DNA of 64,000 bases from Flavonifractor porci (GCF_037572415.1 NZ_JBBHLB010000016.1:16071-80070); one strand, 5' to 3'. Counted from the stretch's first letter, positions 39,492 to 48,754 are shown. A program made the numbers and translations. The notes: generated by a model from the letters alone, not told the origin.

Positions 39492-42182
39492 TCAGCGCAG
39501 TACAGCACCCAGTTCCTTCTCCAGGGTGGTCAAGATGCTCTTCACGTCCTCATCGGCCTCCTCGCTGGTGAGGGAGCGGTCGTCGGCCCGGAGGACCAGG
39601 TTGAAGGCCACGGACTTCTTGCCTTCGTCCACGCCCTTGCCGCGGTAGATGTCGAAGAGCTTGCACTCCTTCAGCAGGCCCTTGGCTCCCTTGCGGATGC
39701 AGGCCTCCAGAGCGCCTACGGTCACTGCCTCATCGCACACCACGGCGATGTCGCGGGTGAGGTTGGGGAACTTGGGCAGGGGCACGTACTCAGGATCGGC
39801 GCCCTCGGCGGCCATGAGTGCGTTCAGCTCCAGTTCAGCGCAGTAGAACTGAGCGTCCACCCCGTAGTTCTGAGCCACCAGGGGATGGACCTGCCCCAGC
39901 ACACCGATGCGCTGGTTGCTGGCGTACACATCAGCCACCCGACCGGGGTGATAGGAGGGATTGGTCACGCTGGGGACCTCGAAGTGGACGTCCCCGGCCC
40001 GCAGGTCCTTGAGAATGGCCTCCACGCAGCCCTTGAGGGCGTAGAAGTCCATATCGCTGCCATAGGCGCCCATGGACAGCACCTTGTTCTCCACGGCCAG
40101 ACCGTCCTCGCCGCCGGGCAGGTAGATGCGGCCTACCTCATAGAGGCGTACGTTCTGGTTGCGGTAGTTGTAGTTCCGGGTCAGGATCTCCAGCATGGAG
40201 GGCAGCACGGTGGTACGCATGATGGAGGTATCCTCGCCCAGGGGGTTGAGGATCTTGAGGGACTGGCGGCGGGCATCGTCGGCCTCCCAGCGGATCTTGT
40301 CATAGCAGGTGGGGGAGATGAAGGAGTAGGTGATGATCTCGTCATATCCCATGGCCCGACAGAGAGAACCCAGCTGGCGCTCCAGCTTCTCCTCCACAGA
40401 GAAACCGCCCAGGGTGGTCTGGCCCCGCATGAGGGTGATGGGGATGTTGTTGTATCCGTGGAACCGGGCCACTTCCTCGGCCAGGTCGGCCATGCCGATC
40501 ACGTCGCCGCGCCAGGAGGGTACGGTGACCTGATCGCCTTCCACCTGGAAGTTCAGCTTCTTCAGGATGGACACCATCTCGCTCTCGGTGATGTCGGTGC
40601 CCAGCAGGCCGTTGATCTTCTCCGGCTCCAGCTTGAGGACACGGGGCTGGGGCACGTAGTTGAGGATGTCAATGGTACCGTCCAGCACCTCGCCGGCGCC
40701 CAGCAGCTCTACCAGCTCGCAGGCGCGGTTGACGGCGGGCAGGGTGTTCAGGGGGTCCAGACCCTTCTCGAACTTGGCGGAGGCCTCGGTACGCATACCC
40801 AGGGCCAGGGCGCCCTTGCGGATGCAGGTGCCGTCGAAGCAGGCGGACTCAAAGACCACGTCCACGGTGTCGTCCACGATCTCGCTGTTCTCGCCGCCCA
40901 TGATGCCGGCAAGGCCCACGGCCCGGTTCTCGTCGGCAATGACCAGATGGTTGGCGTTGAGCTTGCGCACCTGACCGTCCAGGGTGGTGAGCTCCTCGCC
41001 CTCCACAGCACGGCGGACGATGATCTTGCCGCCGGTCACATAACGGTAGTCAAAAGCGTGCATGGGCTGGCCATACTCCAGCATGACATAGTTGGTGATG
41101 TCCACGATGTTGTTAATGGGACGCACACCCATGGCACGCAGCCGTTCCCGCATCCACTTGGGGGAGGGGGCGATCTTCACGTTGCGCACCATCCGGGCGG
41201 TGTAGCGGGGGCACAGATCGGAAGCCGGAGTCTCCACATCGAGCAGCTCCATCAGGCTGCCGTTCCCGCCGCCCTTGACCACAGGCTCGTGAAGAGTGAG
41301 GGGGGCGTCGAAGGTAGCGGCGGCCTCCCGGGCCAGACCGATGACGGACAGGCAGTCGGGGCGGTTGGGGGTGATCTCAAACTCTACCACATGGTCGTCC
41401 AAACCGATGACCGGCTTGATGTCGTCGCCGGGCTTGCAGTCCTCGTTCAGCACGAAAATACCGTCGGGGATGCAGTGGGGGAACTCGGCCTGCTGGGCGT
41501 GGAGATCCTCCAGGGTGCAGATGCTATTGCTTTTGGTGTTGTAGGCCACCAGGTCCTCCTCGTGGAGGTTGGGGCAGGCGGTGGAGACGGTAGCAGTGCC
41601 GTCGCCGGTATCCAGAGCGATGTCATAGGTGGAATAGCCGGTGGTGGTGACGCCGGTCACCTTGGCGCACACCACGGGGCCATAGATCTTGTGGCCGGGC
41701 TGGATGTCGGCAGGGATGGAGGGCTTGTCCTTGTCCAGGGGGTGATAGTCACCCAGAATGGCGGCGGGGACGATGGCAGCGTAGGGGAAGTCGCGGGTGT
41801 CCAGACCCAGTTCCGCCAGGCCGCAGAACATACCGTTGGACACCGCGCCGCGCAGCTTACCCTTCTGGATCTTTACGCCGCCGGGCAGGGTGGACTTGTG
41901 GAGGGCCACCGGCATCAGGTCGCCAGGATGGATGTTCCAGGCGCCGGTGACGATTTGGATGGGCTCGTCCTGCGCCGCGTCCACCTGACAGATCCACATA
42001 TGATCGGAATCGGGGTGGCGCTCCATGGAAAGCAGGCGGCCCACCACCACGTTGGAGATCTCCTCTCCCAGGTCGTGGGTCAGCTCCACCTTGGAGCCGG
42101 ACAAGGTCATGGCCTCGGCAAATTCCTTGTCGTCGGCAGTCACAGTGACAAATTCATTTAACCATTTTCTGCTCAGATTCAT
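39492..42182 (-). CDS. pheT: phenylalanyl-tRNA synthetase beta subunit
   Basis: 896 residues, about 90 more than the usual 800. The N-terminal part (MNLSRKWLNEFV) and the EMAP-like tRNA-binding region (HPDSDHMWICQVD, KGKLRGAVSNGMFCGLAELG) are present. Between that region and the B3/B4 editing domain (FEITPNRPDCLSVIGLAREA) lies an extra segment at about 128-215. The B5 domain and the C-terminal anticodon-binding fold (FPNLTRDIAVVCDEAVTVG) follow. It forms the alpha2-beta2 enzyme with PheS. It lies 17 nt after pheS. Confidence 0.95.
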   Translation of the reverse strand: MNLSRKWLNEFVTVTADDKEFAEAMTLSGSKVELTHDLGEEISNVVVGRLLSMERHPDSDHMWICQVDAAQDEPIQIVTGAWNIHPGDLMPVALHKSTLPGGVKIQKGKLRGAVSNGMFCGLAELGLDTRDFPYAAIVPAAILGDYHPLDKDKPSIPADIQPGHKIYGPVVCAKVTGVTTTGYSTYDIALDTGDGTATVSTACPNLHEEDLVAYNTKSNSICTLEDLHAQQAEFPHCIPDGIFVLNEDCKPGDDIKPVIGLDDHVVEFEITPNRPDCLSVIGLAREAAATFDAPLTLHEPVVKGGGNGSLMELLDVETPASDLCPRYTARMVRNVKIAPSPKWMRERLRAMGVRPINNIVDITNYVMLEYGQPMHAFDYRYVTGGKIIVRRAVEGEELTTLDGQVRKLNANHLVIADENRAVGLAGIMGGENSEIVDDTVDVVFESACFDGTCIRKGALALGMRTEASAKFEKGLDPLNTLPAVNRACELVELLGAGEVLDGTIDILNYVPQPRVLKLEPEKINGLLGTDITESEMVSILKKLNFQVEGDQVTVPSWRGDVIGMADLAEEVARFHGYNNIPITLMRGQTTLGGFSVEEKLERQLGSLCRAMGYDEIITYSFISPTCYDKIRWEADDARRQSLKILNPLGEDTSIMRTTVLPSMLEILTRNYNYRNQNVRLYEVGRIYLPGGEDGLAVENKVLSMGAYGSDMDFYALKGCVEAILKDLRAGDVHFEVPSVTNPSYHPGRVADVYASNQRIGVLGQVHPLVAQNYGVDAQFYCAELELNALMAAEGADPEYVPLPKFPNLTRDIAVVCDEAVTVGALEACIRKGAKGLLKECKLFDIYRGKGVDEGKKSVAFNLVLRADDRSLTSEEADEDVKSILTTLEKELGAVLR

Positions 42183-42199
42183 TGCTTTACACCCCTTTC

Positions 42200-43225
42200 T
42201 CAGAACTGCTCCAGGAACCGCACGTCGTTTTCAAAGATGAGTCGCAGGTCGGCGATCTTGAACCGGCGCATGGCCGTACGCTCCAGGCCGATGCCAAAGG
42301 CCCAGCCGGAGTATACGTTGGGGTCGATGCCGCTCATCTCCAGCACACGGGGGTGGATCATGCCCGCGCCCAGCAGCTCGATCCAGCCCTCGCCCTTACA
42401 GGTGGGGCAGCCCACGCCGCCGCACTTGTGGCACTGGACGTCCATCTCGCAGGAGGGCTCGGTAAAGGGGAAGTGGTGGGGACGGAACCGGGTCTTGGTG
42501 CCCTTGCCGTACAGCTGCTCCACCACGGTGTTCAGAGTGCCCTTCAGGTCGGCCATGGTGACGCCTTTGTCGATGACCATGCCCTCCACCTGATGGAACA
42601 TGGGGGAGTGGGTGGCGTCCACCTCGTCCTTGCGGTACACACGGCCGGGGGCGATGATGCGGATGGGCAGTTCCATGGTGTCCATGGCCCGGACCTGCAT
42701 GGGGGAGGTCTGGGAACGGAGCATCACACGGCTGTCCTCGTCAAAGTAGAAGGTGTCCGACCAGTCGCGGGAGGGGTGGCCCTCCTCGGCGTTGAGGCGG
42801 TCAAAGTTCAGCTTGGCCAGCTCCACCTCGGGGCCGTCCAGCACAGTGAAGCCCATGCCGATGAAGATCTCCTTGATCTCATCCAGGGCGATATACATGG
42901 GGTGGCGGTGGCCGGTCTTGACAGCCTTGCCGGGGACGGTGATGTCCAGGGCCTCAGCCTTCAGCTGGTCCTCCAGGGCCTTGGCCTCCAGTTCCTTGCC
43001 CTTGGCCTCCAGGGCGTGCTCCAGGGCGGAGCGGACCTCGTTGGCCAGCTGACCCATGGCGGGACGCTCCTCGGCGGACAGCTTGCCCATCATTTTCAGA
43101 ACGGCAGTGAGTTCACCCTTCTTACCCAGGTACTTCACCCGCAGGGCGTCCAGCTCCTGAGCATTGCCGGCGCCGTCCAGTGCGGCCAGTGCTTCCCGGC
43201 GTATGGTTTCCAGTGTTTCCTTCAT
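42200..43225 (-). CDS. pheS: phenylalanyl-tRNA synthetase alpha subunit
   Basis: 341 residues. An N-terminal coiled coil (ETLETIRREALAALDGAGNA) is followed by the class II core: motif 2 in TSPMQVRAMDTMELPIRIIA with GRVYRKDEVDATHSPMFHQV, and motif 3 in GWAFGIGLERTAMRRF. It activates phenylalanine. AAAGGAG precedes the ATG at 43225; an upstream open frame to 43498 lies in the T-box leader and is not translated. It is regulated by that leader. Confidence 0.96.
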   Translation of the reverse strand: MKETLETIRREALAALDGAGNAQELDALRVKYLGKKGELTAVLKMMGKLSAEERPAMGQLANEVRSALEHALEAKGKELEAKALEDQLKAEALDITVPGKAVKTGHRHPMYIALDEIKEIFIGMGFTVLDGPEVELAKLNFDRLNAEEGHPSRDWSDTFYFDEDSRVMLRSQTSPMQVRAMDTMELPIRIIAPGRVYRKDEVDATHSPMFHQVEGMVIDKGVTMADLKGTLNTVVEQLYGKGTKTRFRPHHFPFTEPSCEMDVQCHKCGGVGCPTCKGEGWIELLGAGMIHPRVLEMSGIDPNVYSGWAFGIGLERTAMRRFKIADLRLIFENDVRFLEQF

Positions 43226-43263
43226 ATTCGCAGCTCCTTTTGCAGTGATACGATTTGTAAACA

Positions 43264-43494
43264 AAAAAGCCTTCCATCCCAATCCATTGGGACGAAAGGC
43301 AAACCTTCCGCGGTACCACCCGCAATTCCCGCACGCGGCGGGCACTTTGGCCCCGGTAACGTGGGGCGAATCCGTCCCTGTCTCCAGGGCCGCTCCAGGA
43401 CGAACCGAACGGGCCAACCCCACATCCGCTTTCAGCCGGTGACGGACGCTCTCTGCCGGGCGGGGGACCGCTCTTTTTCCCTTCTTCGCAAGTA
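43264..43494 (-). promoter_or_regulatory. T-box riboswitch leader of pheST
   Basis: On the minus strand the T-box core TGGTACCGCGG lies at 43318-43308 within GGTGGTACCGCGGAAGG. It is followed by a terminator stem (GCCTTTCGTCCCAATGG with its complement) and TTTTTT at 43264. The 5' part has AGAGAG and GGCTGAAAG, as in stem I of T-boxes. Uncharged tRNA-Phe should favour antitermination. I did not resolve the specifier codon with certainty. Confidence 0.88.
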
Positions 43495-43500
43495 ACATTA

Positions 43501-43529
43501 TTTATAGCACAGTTTGACAGAAAGTGCAA
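43501..43529 (-). promoter_or_regulatory. promoter of pheST
   Basis: TTGCAC (43529-43524) and TATAAA (43506-43501) on the minus strand with a 17-nt spacer. The start point is near 43494, the 5' end of the T-box. Confidence 0.7.
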
Positions 43530-43537
43530 GATTAAAA

Positions 43538-43566
43538 TTGACGGAACGGGGCAGACAGCATATAAT
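43538..43566 (+). promoter_or_regulatory. promoter of the NAD(P)HX repair gene
   Basis: TTGACG, a 17-nt spacer and TATAAT, divergent from and almost touching the pheST promoter. Confidence 0.75.
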
Positions 43567-43606
43567 GGGTCTGCCTGAAAGAAAGAACCAAAGAACAGGA
43601 GTGTGG

Positions 43607-45142
43607 ATGAGTATGCGGATCGCCACAGCGCAGCAGATGCGGGAGACCGACCGGATCGCCATTCAGGAGCGGGGGATTTCCTCCACCGACCTGATGGAGC
43701 GGGCAGCGGCGGCTCTGGCCGAGGAGGTCATGAACCTGGCGGGAGACTGCGCCGGACGGGTGGTGTGCTTCTGCGGACCGGGTAATAACGGCGGCGACGG
43801 CGTGGCCTGCGCCCGGCAGCTGCTGGAGGCGGGATTTGAAGTGCGGTGTATCCTGGTGGGCAGCCGGGAGAAGATGACCCAGGATACCAGAGCCATGGAG
43901 GCCCGCCTGGCGGCGGCAGGGGGGAAGCTGGAGCCCTTCCAGCCAGACGATGCTTCTTTTGCAGCCTGGTGCCTGGAGGCCAGTGTGATGGTGGACGCCC
44001 TCTTCGGCGTCGGCTTGAACAGCGAGGTGCGGGGAGACGCCCTTACCGCCATTCATATGATGAATACCTGTGCCATTCCAGTGGTATCGGCTGACATTCC
44101 CAGCGGGGTGGATACTGACACCGGCCGGGTGCTGGGGGCGGCGGTACGGGCTGCCCGTACTGTCACCTTTACCATGCCCAAGGCAGGTCACTATGTGGGC
44201 AAAGGGGGACTGTGTACCGGCGAACTGACGGTGGCTGATATTGGGATTCCCAAGGACCTGGTGGATGCTCTGGATTGCCCGGTGAGTACCGTGGAGGCCG
44301 TTGAGGTGAAGCTGCCCCGCCGGTCCCGGGACGCCCATAAAGGAGACTTTGGGCGGTGCGCCATTTTGGGCGGCAGTGTGGGCTATACCGGGGCTCCGGT
44401 GCTGGCGGCACAGGCCGCGGTACGCTCTGGCGCGGGGTTGGTATCGGTGGGGGTGCCTACCCCCATTTGGGCGGTAGCCGCCGCAAAGCTGGACGAGGCC
44501 ATGCCCTATCCCCTGCCGGCAGGCAAGGAGGGGCAGCTGTCTTTGGAGGCTGGAGAGGTGATCCATCATAAGCTGGCGGGCTATGGTGTATGCCTCATCG
44601 GCCCTGGCTTGGGCCGGGGAAACGGCGTGGCGGCCGTGGTACGCCACCTGCTGCATGAGATCCATATCCCTGTCATTTTGGATGCCGACGGCATAAACGC
44701 TTTGACGGGACATATAGATGTACTGGACGCCCGGCAGGGCCTTCACACGGTGCTCACTCCCCACGACGGGGAGTTTGCCCGGCTGGGAGGCGATCTGTCC
44801 GACGGAGACCGTCTGGGAGCAGCCCGGCGCTTTGCCATGGAACACACCTGCTGTCTGGTGCTCAAGGGCCACCGCACCATCACCGCCTTCCCTGACGGTA
44901 CTGCCTACATCAACACCACCGGCAATCCCGGTATGGCCAAGGGAGGCAGCGGCGATGTGCTGGCGGGAGTGATCCTCTCCCTGCTGGGACAGGGCCTGCC
45001 CGCCCGGCAGGCCGTGCCTATGGCGGTGTGGCTCCACGGCGCGGCCGGTGATCTGTGTGCCCGGGAGATCGGAGAGTACGGCATGACGCCTACCGACGTG
45101 GTGGCAGCTCTGCCCCGGGTGATCAAGGAATCTGTGGAATAA
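43607..45142 (+). CDS. nnr: bifunctional NAD(P)H-hydrate epimerase/ADP-dependent dehydratase
   Basis: 511 residues made of the two fused repair domains. The YjeF_N epimerase (about 1-215) shows CGPGNNGGDGVACAR and VVSADIPSGVDTDTGRV. The ribokinase-like dehydratase (about 225-511) shows GDFGRCAILGGSVGYTGAPV, GPGLGRG, TPHDGEFARL and GNPGMAKGGSGDVLAGVI. It repairs damaged NAD(P)HX. ACAGGAG precedes the ATG at 43607; longer open frames upstream cross the promoter. Confidence 0.94.
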   Translation: MSMRIATAQQMRETDRIAIQERGISSTDLMERAAAALAEEVMNLAGDCAGRVVCFCGPGNNGGDGVACARQLLEAGFEVRCILVGSREKMTQDTRAMEARLAAAGGKLEPFQPDDASFAAWCLEASVMVDALFGVGLNSEVRGDALTAIHMMNTCAIPVVSADIPSGVDTDTGRVLGAAVRAARTVTFTMPKAGHYVGKGGLCTGELTVADIGIPKDLVDALDCPVSTVEAVEVKLPRRSRDAHKGDFGRCAILGGSVGYTGAPVLAAQAAVRSGAGLVSVGVPTPIWAVAAAKLDEAMPYPLPAGKEGQLSLEAGEVIHHKLAGYGVCLIGPGLGRGNGVAAVVRHLLHEIHIPVILDADGINALTGHIDVLDARQGLHTVLTPHDGEFARLGGDLSDGDRLGAARRFAMEHTCCLVLKGHRTITAFPDGTAYINTTGNPGMAKGGSGDVLAGVILSLLGQGLPARQAVPMAVWLHGAAGDLCAREIGEYGMTPTDVVAALPRVIKESVE

Positions 45143-45166
45143 TAGTGGAATAAAGGGGGAGACGGA

Positions 45167-45766
45167 GTGCGCCGCCGATTTGGTTCGTGCGTACTGACGA
45201 TAACCCTGTGCCTGGCTCTGGCCGCCTGCGGCGGCGGAGTTACCGGCGCAGAACAGCTGGCACTGGATATCCGGGGCGAATATCTGGCCATGGAGGGCTG
45301 TGCCGCCCAACTAACCGTGACCGCCGACTACGGACAGCGGGTCTATGAGTACGGGTTGGATCTGGAGTACCGGTGGGAAGGGGAGAGCGTACTCACCGTT
45401 ACCAGCCCAGACGCCGTGGCTGGAGTGACCGCCCGGCTGAAGGACGGCAGCGGATATCTGGAATACGACGGGGTGTGGGTTGAGACCGGCCCCCTGGACG
45501 ACAGCGGCATGAGTCCCATGGACGCGGTTCCCGTTTTGCTGCGCTACGCTGCCCAGGGCTTTATAGCCGAGTGTGCCATGGAGGAGACCGGAGAGGGACA
45601 GGTCCTGCGGATGATCTGCCGGGACCCGGAAGGTCAGGCGGGGGAAGGGGAGGAATGCTCCCTCTGGTTTGATCCGGCCAGCCACGCCCTTCTTCGGGGA
45701 GAGTTGTCCCAGGATGGCTTTACCGTGATCCGGTGCGACTTTTCTGGTTTTGAAAGGATAGAATAA
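45167..45766 (+). CDS. putative lipoprotein, LolA-like
   Basis: 199 residues. The lipoprotein signal ends at LAAC (residue 21), followed by GGGVTGAEQLALDIRGEYLA. The body has alternating strands and ends in LSQDGFTVIRCDFSGFERIE, which resembles outer-membrane-lipoprotein-sorting (LolA/MucB) folds found as lipoproteins in Firmicutes. The role is unknown. The start is GTG at 45167, after GGGGGAGACGGA. It lies 24 nt after nnr and is probably co-transcribed. Confidence 0.7.
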   Translation: MRRRFGSCVLTITLCLALAACGGGVTGAEQLALDIRGEYLAMEGCAAQLTVTADYGQRVYEYGLDLEYRWEGESVLTVTSPDAVAGVTARLKDGSGYLEYDGVWVETGPLDDSGMSPMDAVPVLLRYAAQGFIAECAMEETGEGQVLRMICRDPEGQAGEGEECSLWFDPASHALLRGELSQDGFTVIRCDFSGFERIE

Positions 45767-45767
45767 G

Positions 45768-45802
45768 TACAGCGGGGTGCTGCCAGGCAGCACCCCGCTG
45801 TA
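45768..45802. terminator. bidirectional terminator after the nnr operon
   Basis: A perfect 16-bp stem (TACAGCGGGGTGCTGC and complement, loop CAG) between convergent genes. Confidence 0.8.
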
Positions 45803-46138
45803 TTAAAATGCGATGGTGTCGTTGTCGTCGTCGGAGTCGGCCTGAGCGACTTCCTGCTCCAGGTCGTCCAGTTCCGCCAGGCGGCGGCGCAGCTCTTCCC
45901 GCTGCTGGGCGTTCATCTGGCTGACGTGCCGGTCGAACTGTTCCTCCCGGCGGCGCTGAGCCTCCTCCTGGCATTTGCGCTGGAGTTCGGCCCCATGCTT
46001 GCGGCCTTCCTCCACCGCGGCGGCACCCTTCTCTACCAGAAACTTGCCGGCCTTGCCCTTCTGTTCGGCAGCCAGAGCCACCAGGCCTACGCCGGCCAGG
46101 CCTACATCGGCGAATACCTTTCCTACATCTTCCATCAT
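45803..46138 (-). CDS. hypothetical coiled-coil protein
   Basis: 111 residues. A short apolar helix (about 8-25, VFADVGLAGVGLVALAAEQK) is followed by a long charged helix rich in Glu, Arg and Gln (about 40-100) and an acidic end (ADSDDDNDTIAF). It could be a phasin-like or membrane-associating helical protein; no family is recognised. AAAGGAGG precedes the tandem ATG at 46138. It is a single gene on its strand. Confidence 0.65.
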   Translation of the reverse strand: MMEDVGKVFADVGLAGVGLVALAAEQKGKAGKFLVEKGAAAVEEGRKHGAELQRKCQEEAQRRREEQFDRHVSQMNAQQREELRRRLAELDDLEQEVAQADSDDDNDTIAF

Positions 46139-46293
46139 GGAACAAACCTCCTTTGATCCCGTCTGATACAGGGGGCGGGAGCTTGGTGTGAAAACTATTT
46201 CTATGCCTATAGTATATCCGGAAGCAGGAAAAATGTCTTGGAAATTGTATGAACATTAGATGAAAAATCCATGAAAGACCGTCCGGTTTGGGG

Positions 46294-46322
46294 TTGTGAC
46301 CGGCGGGGCGGCGTAGTATAAT
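46294..46322 (+). promoter_or_regulatory. promoter of alr
   Basis: TTGTGA, a 17-nt spacer and TATAAT, followed by a leader of about 80 nt with a GC hairpin (GCCGCCCGGCGGC) and ATTTTTG that may attenuate. Confidence 0.6.
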
Positions 46323-46411
46323 AAGGACCAATGAACTGCCCTTCGGCTGGTTTATTGTGTCCGCCGCCCGGCGGCGGGCATTTTTGTATCTCAAGGTAAA
46401 GAGGAAAACAG

Positions 46412-47539
46412 ATGAAACAAACGCAGACAAGAACATGGACGGAGATCGACCTGTCCAATCTGGAGCATAATTATCGGGTGCTGCGGGCCATGCTGCCTCA
46501 GGGCTGCCGTTTTCTGGGTGTGGTAAAGGCGGACGCCTACGGCCACGGCGCGGTGCAGGTGGCCCGGCGGCTGGAGACGCTGGGCGCGGAATATCTGGCG
46601 GTGGCCTGCCTGGACGAGGCGTTGGAGCTGCGGCAGGCAGGGATTCATACGCCTATCCTGATTCTGGGCTATACCCCAACCGAGCGGGCGGAAGCCCTGC
46701 TGGACCATGAAATTACCCAGACGGTCTACGATCTGGAGATGGCTCAGGCTCTGTCTGCGTCCGCCACAGCGGCAGGCAAGACCTTGAAGATCCATGTGAA
46801 GGCGGATACGGGAATGTCTCGGCTGGGCTGGCTGTGCGGCGGAGAGAACCTGAGTGCTGCGGTGGAGACAATGGCCCAGGTGTGCGCTCTGCCCGGTCTG
46901 GAGGCAGAGGGGATCTACACCCATTTTGCCAATGCCGACGGAGACGAGGACTATACCATGCTCCAGTTTACCCGTTTTCTGGATTTGCTGGAGGAACTGA
47001 AAGATCGGGGGATCACCTTTGCCATTCGACACTGCGCCGCCAGCGCCGCGGCCCTCAAGTTCCCCTGCACCCATCTGGATATGGTCCGGCCGGGCATTGC
47101 CCTGTACGGCCACTATCCAGACCCCTCCTGCGAGGGGCTGGACGGCCCAGGCCTGCATCCGGTGATGACCCTCAAGACCCGGGTGGCCTCGGTAAAGACT
47201 GTGCCCGCCGGCACTCCGGTGAGCTACGGCTGTACCCATGTGCTGGGCCGGGAGACCAAACTGGCCGCCCTCACCATCGGCTACGCAGACGGGTTGCCCC
47301 GGCTGTGCTCCGACAGATTGGAGGTGCGGATCGGCGGCCGGCGGGCCCCCATTGTGGGCCGGATCTGCATGGATATGTGCATGGCAGATGTTACCGGATT
47401 GAATGTGGCGCCGGGAGACGAGGTGGAGGTATTCGGCGAGCACCTGCCCATTGAGGATGTAGCCGCCCTGGCAGGCACCGTCCAGTATGAGTTGCTGTGC
47501 GCCGTGTCGCCCCGGGTCCACCGGGCTTATTTGGACTGA
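46412..47539 (+). CDS. alr: alanine racemase
   Basis: 375 residues. The PLP lysine is in VVKADAYGHGAVQVARRLE near residue 39. IHVKADTGMSRLGW follows, and the second active-site tyrosine is in TPVSYGCTHVLGRETKLAAL. GRICMDMCMADVT lies in the C-terminal barrel. It makes D-alanine for peptidoglycan. GAGGAAAA precedes the ATG. Confidence 0.96.
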   Translation: MKQTQTRTWTEIDLSNLEHNYRVLRAMLPQGCRFLGVVKADAYGHGAVQVARRLETLGAEYLAVACLDEALELRQAGIHTPILILGYTPTERAEALLDHEITQTVYDLEMAQALSASATAAGKTLKIHVKADTGMSRLGWLCGGENLSAAVETMAQVCALPGLEAEGIYTHFANADGDEDYTMLQFTRFLDLLEELKDRGITFAIRHCAASAAALKFPCTHLDMVRPGIALYGHYPDPSCEGLDGPGLHPVMTLKTRVASVKTVPAGTPVSYGCTHVLGRETKLAALTIGYADGLPRLCSDRLEVRIGGRRAPIVGRICMDMCMADVTGLNVAPGDEVEVFGEHLPIEDVAALAGTVQYELLCAVSPRVHRAYLD

Positions 47540-47739
47540 GGCACCGGCTGTCCGGCAGACGCATACAATGGGCCGGGGGAGAAAGGCCCGGCCAGGCGGC
47601 GGCGGACCGGCCTGCCCCGCGAAATTTTGCAGGACGGGTATAATTCCCGCCGCCCCGTGGGAGAATCATAGTGACCGCGTTACATAGGCCTCCGGTCGTG
47701 TGACGCAGGTGACTATTTTCCGGCGGAGTGTGAGCTTTT

Positions 47740-48105
47740 GTGGACAACAGCGTAAAACGCGGAGATATTTTTTATGCCGATCTGAGCCCTGTGGTGGGCA
47801 GCGAGCAGGGAGGTGTGCGGCCTGTGCTTATCGTGCAGAACGATACCGGCAACCGGCACAGTCCCACCGTGATCGCGGCGGCCATCACGTCCCAGACCGG
47901 CAAGGCCCGTCTGCCCACCCACATCGAGCTCTCAGCCAACACCTACGGACTCCCTAAAGAGTCGGTGGTGCTGCTGGAACAGATCCGGACGCTGGACAAA
48001 AGGCGGCTGAGAGAGCACATGGGTCGGCTGGACGAAGCGCAGATGCAGCGGGTGGACAACGCCATCGCGGTCAGCTTTGGCCTGCACACAGGAACCATGG
48101 TTTAA
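47740..48105 (+). CDS. type II toxin-antitoxin endoribonuclease, MazF/PemK family
   Basis: 121 residues. VKRGDIFYADLSPVVGSEQG and GVRPVLIVQNDTGNRHSPTV with the ITSQTGKARLPTH strand are the classic MazF core; LLEQIRTLDKRRLREHMG ends it. It should cut mRNA at short motifs. In Bacillus the order is alr-ndoAI-ndoA. Here alr is also directly upstream, but the 200 nt between them are too short for the usual antitoxin and hold no convincing frame. The start is GTG at 47740 with GGAG 12 nt upstream. Confidence 0.9.
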   Translation: MDNSVKRGDIFYADLSPVVGSEQGGVRPVLIVQNDTGNRHSPTVIAAAITSQTGKARLPTHIELSANTYGLPKESVVLLEQIRTLDKRRLREHMGRLDEAQMQRVDNAIAVSFGLHTGTMV

Positions 48106-48110
48106 AGACA

Positions 48111-48143
48111 AGGGGGGAGCCGTCCCCGAGGGCGGCTCCCCGT
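48111..48143 (+). promoter_or_regulatory. GC-rich hairpin between mazF-like gene and next gene
   Basis: GGGGAGCCGTC pairs with GGCGGCTCCCC, ending 7 nt before the ribosome site AGGAGG of the next gene. No T-run follows. Confidence 0.5.
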
Positions 48144-48159
48144 CAGACAGGAGGTACAT

Positions 48160-48705
48160 ATGAAACAGAGAAAAGGTCTGGTACGGCTTATCTCCGGCGG
48201 ATTGGTCACGGTGACTCTGGTGGGAGTTGCGGTGGCCGCCGGACAGCAAGGCAGCAAGAACGATCCCCTGGTCACCCTCAGCTATCTGGAAGATCAGGCG
48301 ATCCCCTCCATTCTGAAGCAGGTGGACGGTAAAGTGACGGACAAGCAGTCCGAACTGGAGAAGAAGCTGTCCGGTGTGGTCGACAGCTATGTGGCGGAGG
48401 TGGAGAAGGCCCTGAGCGGCGGGTCCAGCTCCACTTCAGCCGGCGGTGTATTTCAGATCGTCAATCTAAAGGCCGGGCAGACCGTGGTGGGCACGGAGGC
48501 CTGCGAGTTTCTGCTGCGGGCCGGAACTGCGGCCTGTGTATCCGATACGGCCCCCGGCCTCATCGACACCACCGACGGGTCGGCCCTGGCGGGCGGGAAG
48601 AACCTGACCGCCAACCATCTGTATTTGGCGACCGTTGACGGACGGGGAGTCAAAGCCTCCACCGATGTGACCATTATGGTCCGGGGCGGTTATACGATTA
48701 AATAG
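48160..48705 (+). CDS. hypothetical secreted/membrane-anchored protein
   Basis: 181 residues. A signal or anchor (about 8-27, VRLISGGLVTVTLVGVAVAA) is followed by a helical part with a Ser-rich linker (KALSGGSSSTSAGG). The C-terminal beta domain includes FQIVNLKAGQTVVGTEACEF and TTDGSALAGGKNLTANHLYL. I have seen this arrangement as conserved hypothetical proteins in clostridia, without function. AGGAGG precedes the ATG. The stop is TAG. Confidence 0.7.
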   Translation: MKQRKGLVRLISGGLVTVTLVGVAVAAGQQGSKNDPLVTLSYLEDQAIPSILKQVDGKVTDKQSELEKKLSGVVDSYVAEVEKALSGGSSSTSAGGVFQIVNLKAGQTVVGTEACEFLLRAGTAACVSDTAPGLIDTTDGSALAGGKNLTANHLYLATVDGRGVKASTDVTIMVRGGYTIK

Positions 48706-48713
48706 TAAAGGAT

Positions 48714-48749
48714 AAAAAATGTGGACGGCAACGCCGTCCACATTTTTTG
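48714..48749. terminator. bidirectional terminator
   Basis: AAAAAATGTGGACGGC pairs with GCCGTCCACATTTTTT around AAC, ideal in both directions between convergent genes. Confidence 0.85.
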
Positions 48750-48754
48750 CTTAT

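Noticed and set aside
39405..42161. Plus-strand frame of 918 codons opposite pheT
   Set aside because: Antisense shadow of pheT, again Gly/His/Val-rich with no start signal.
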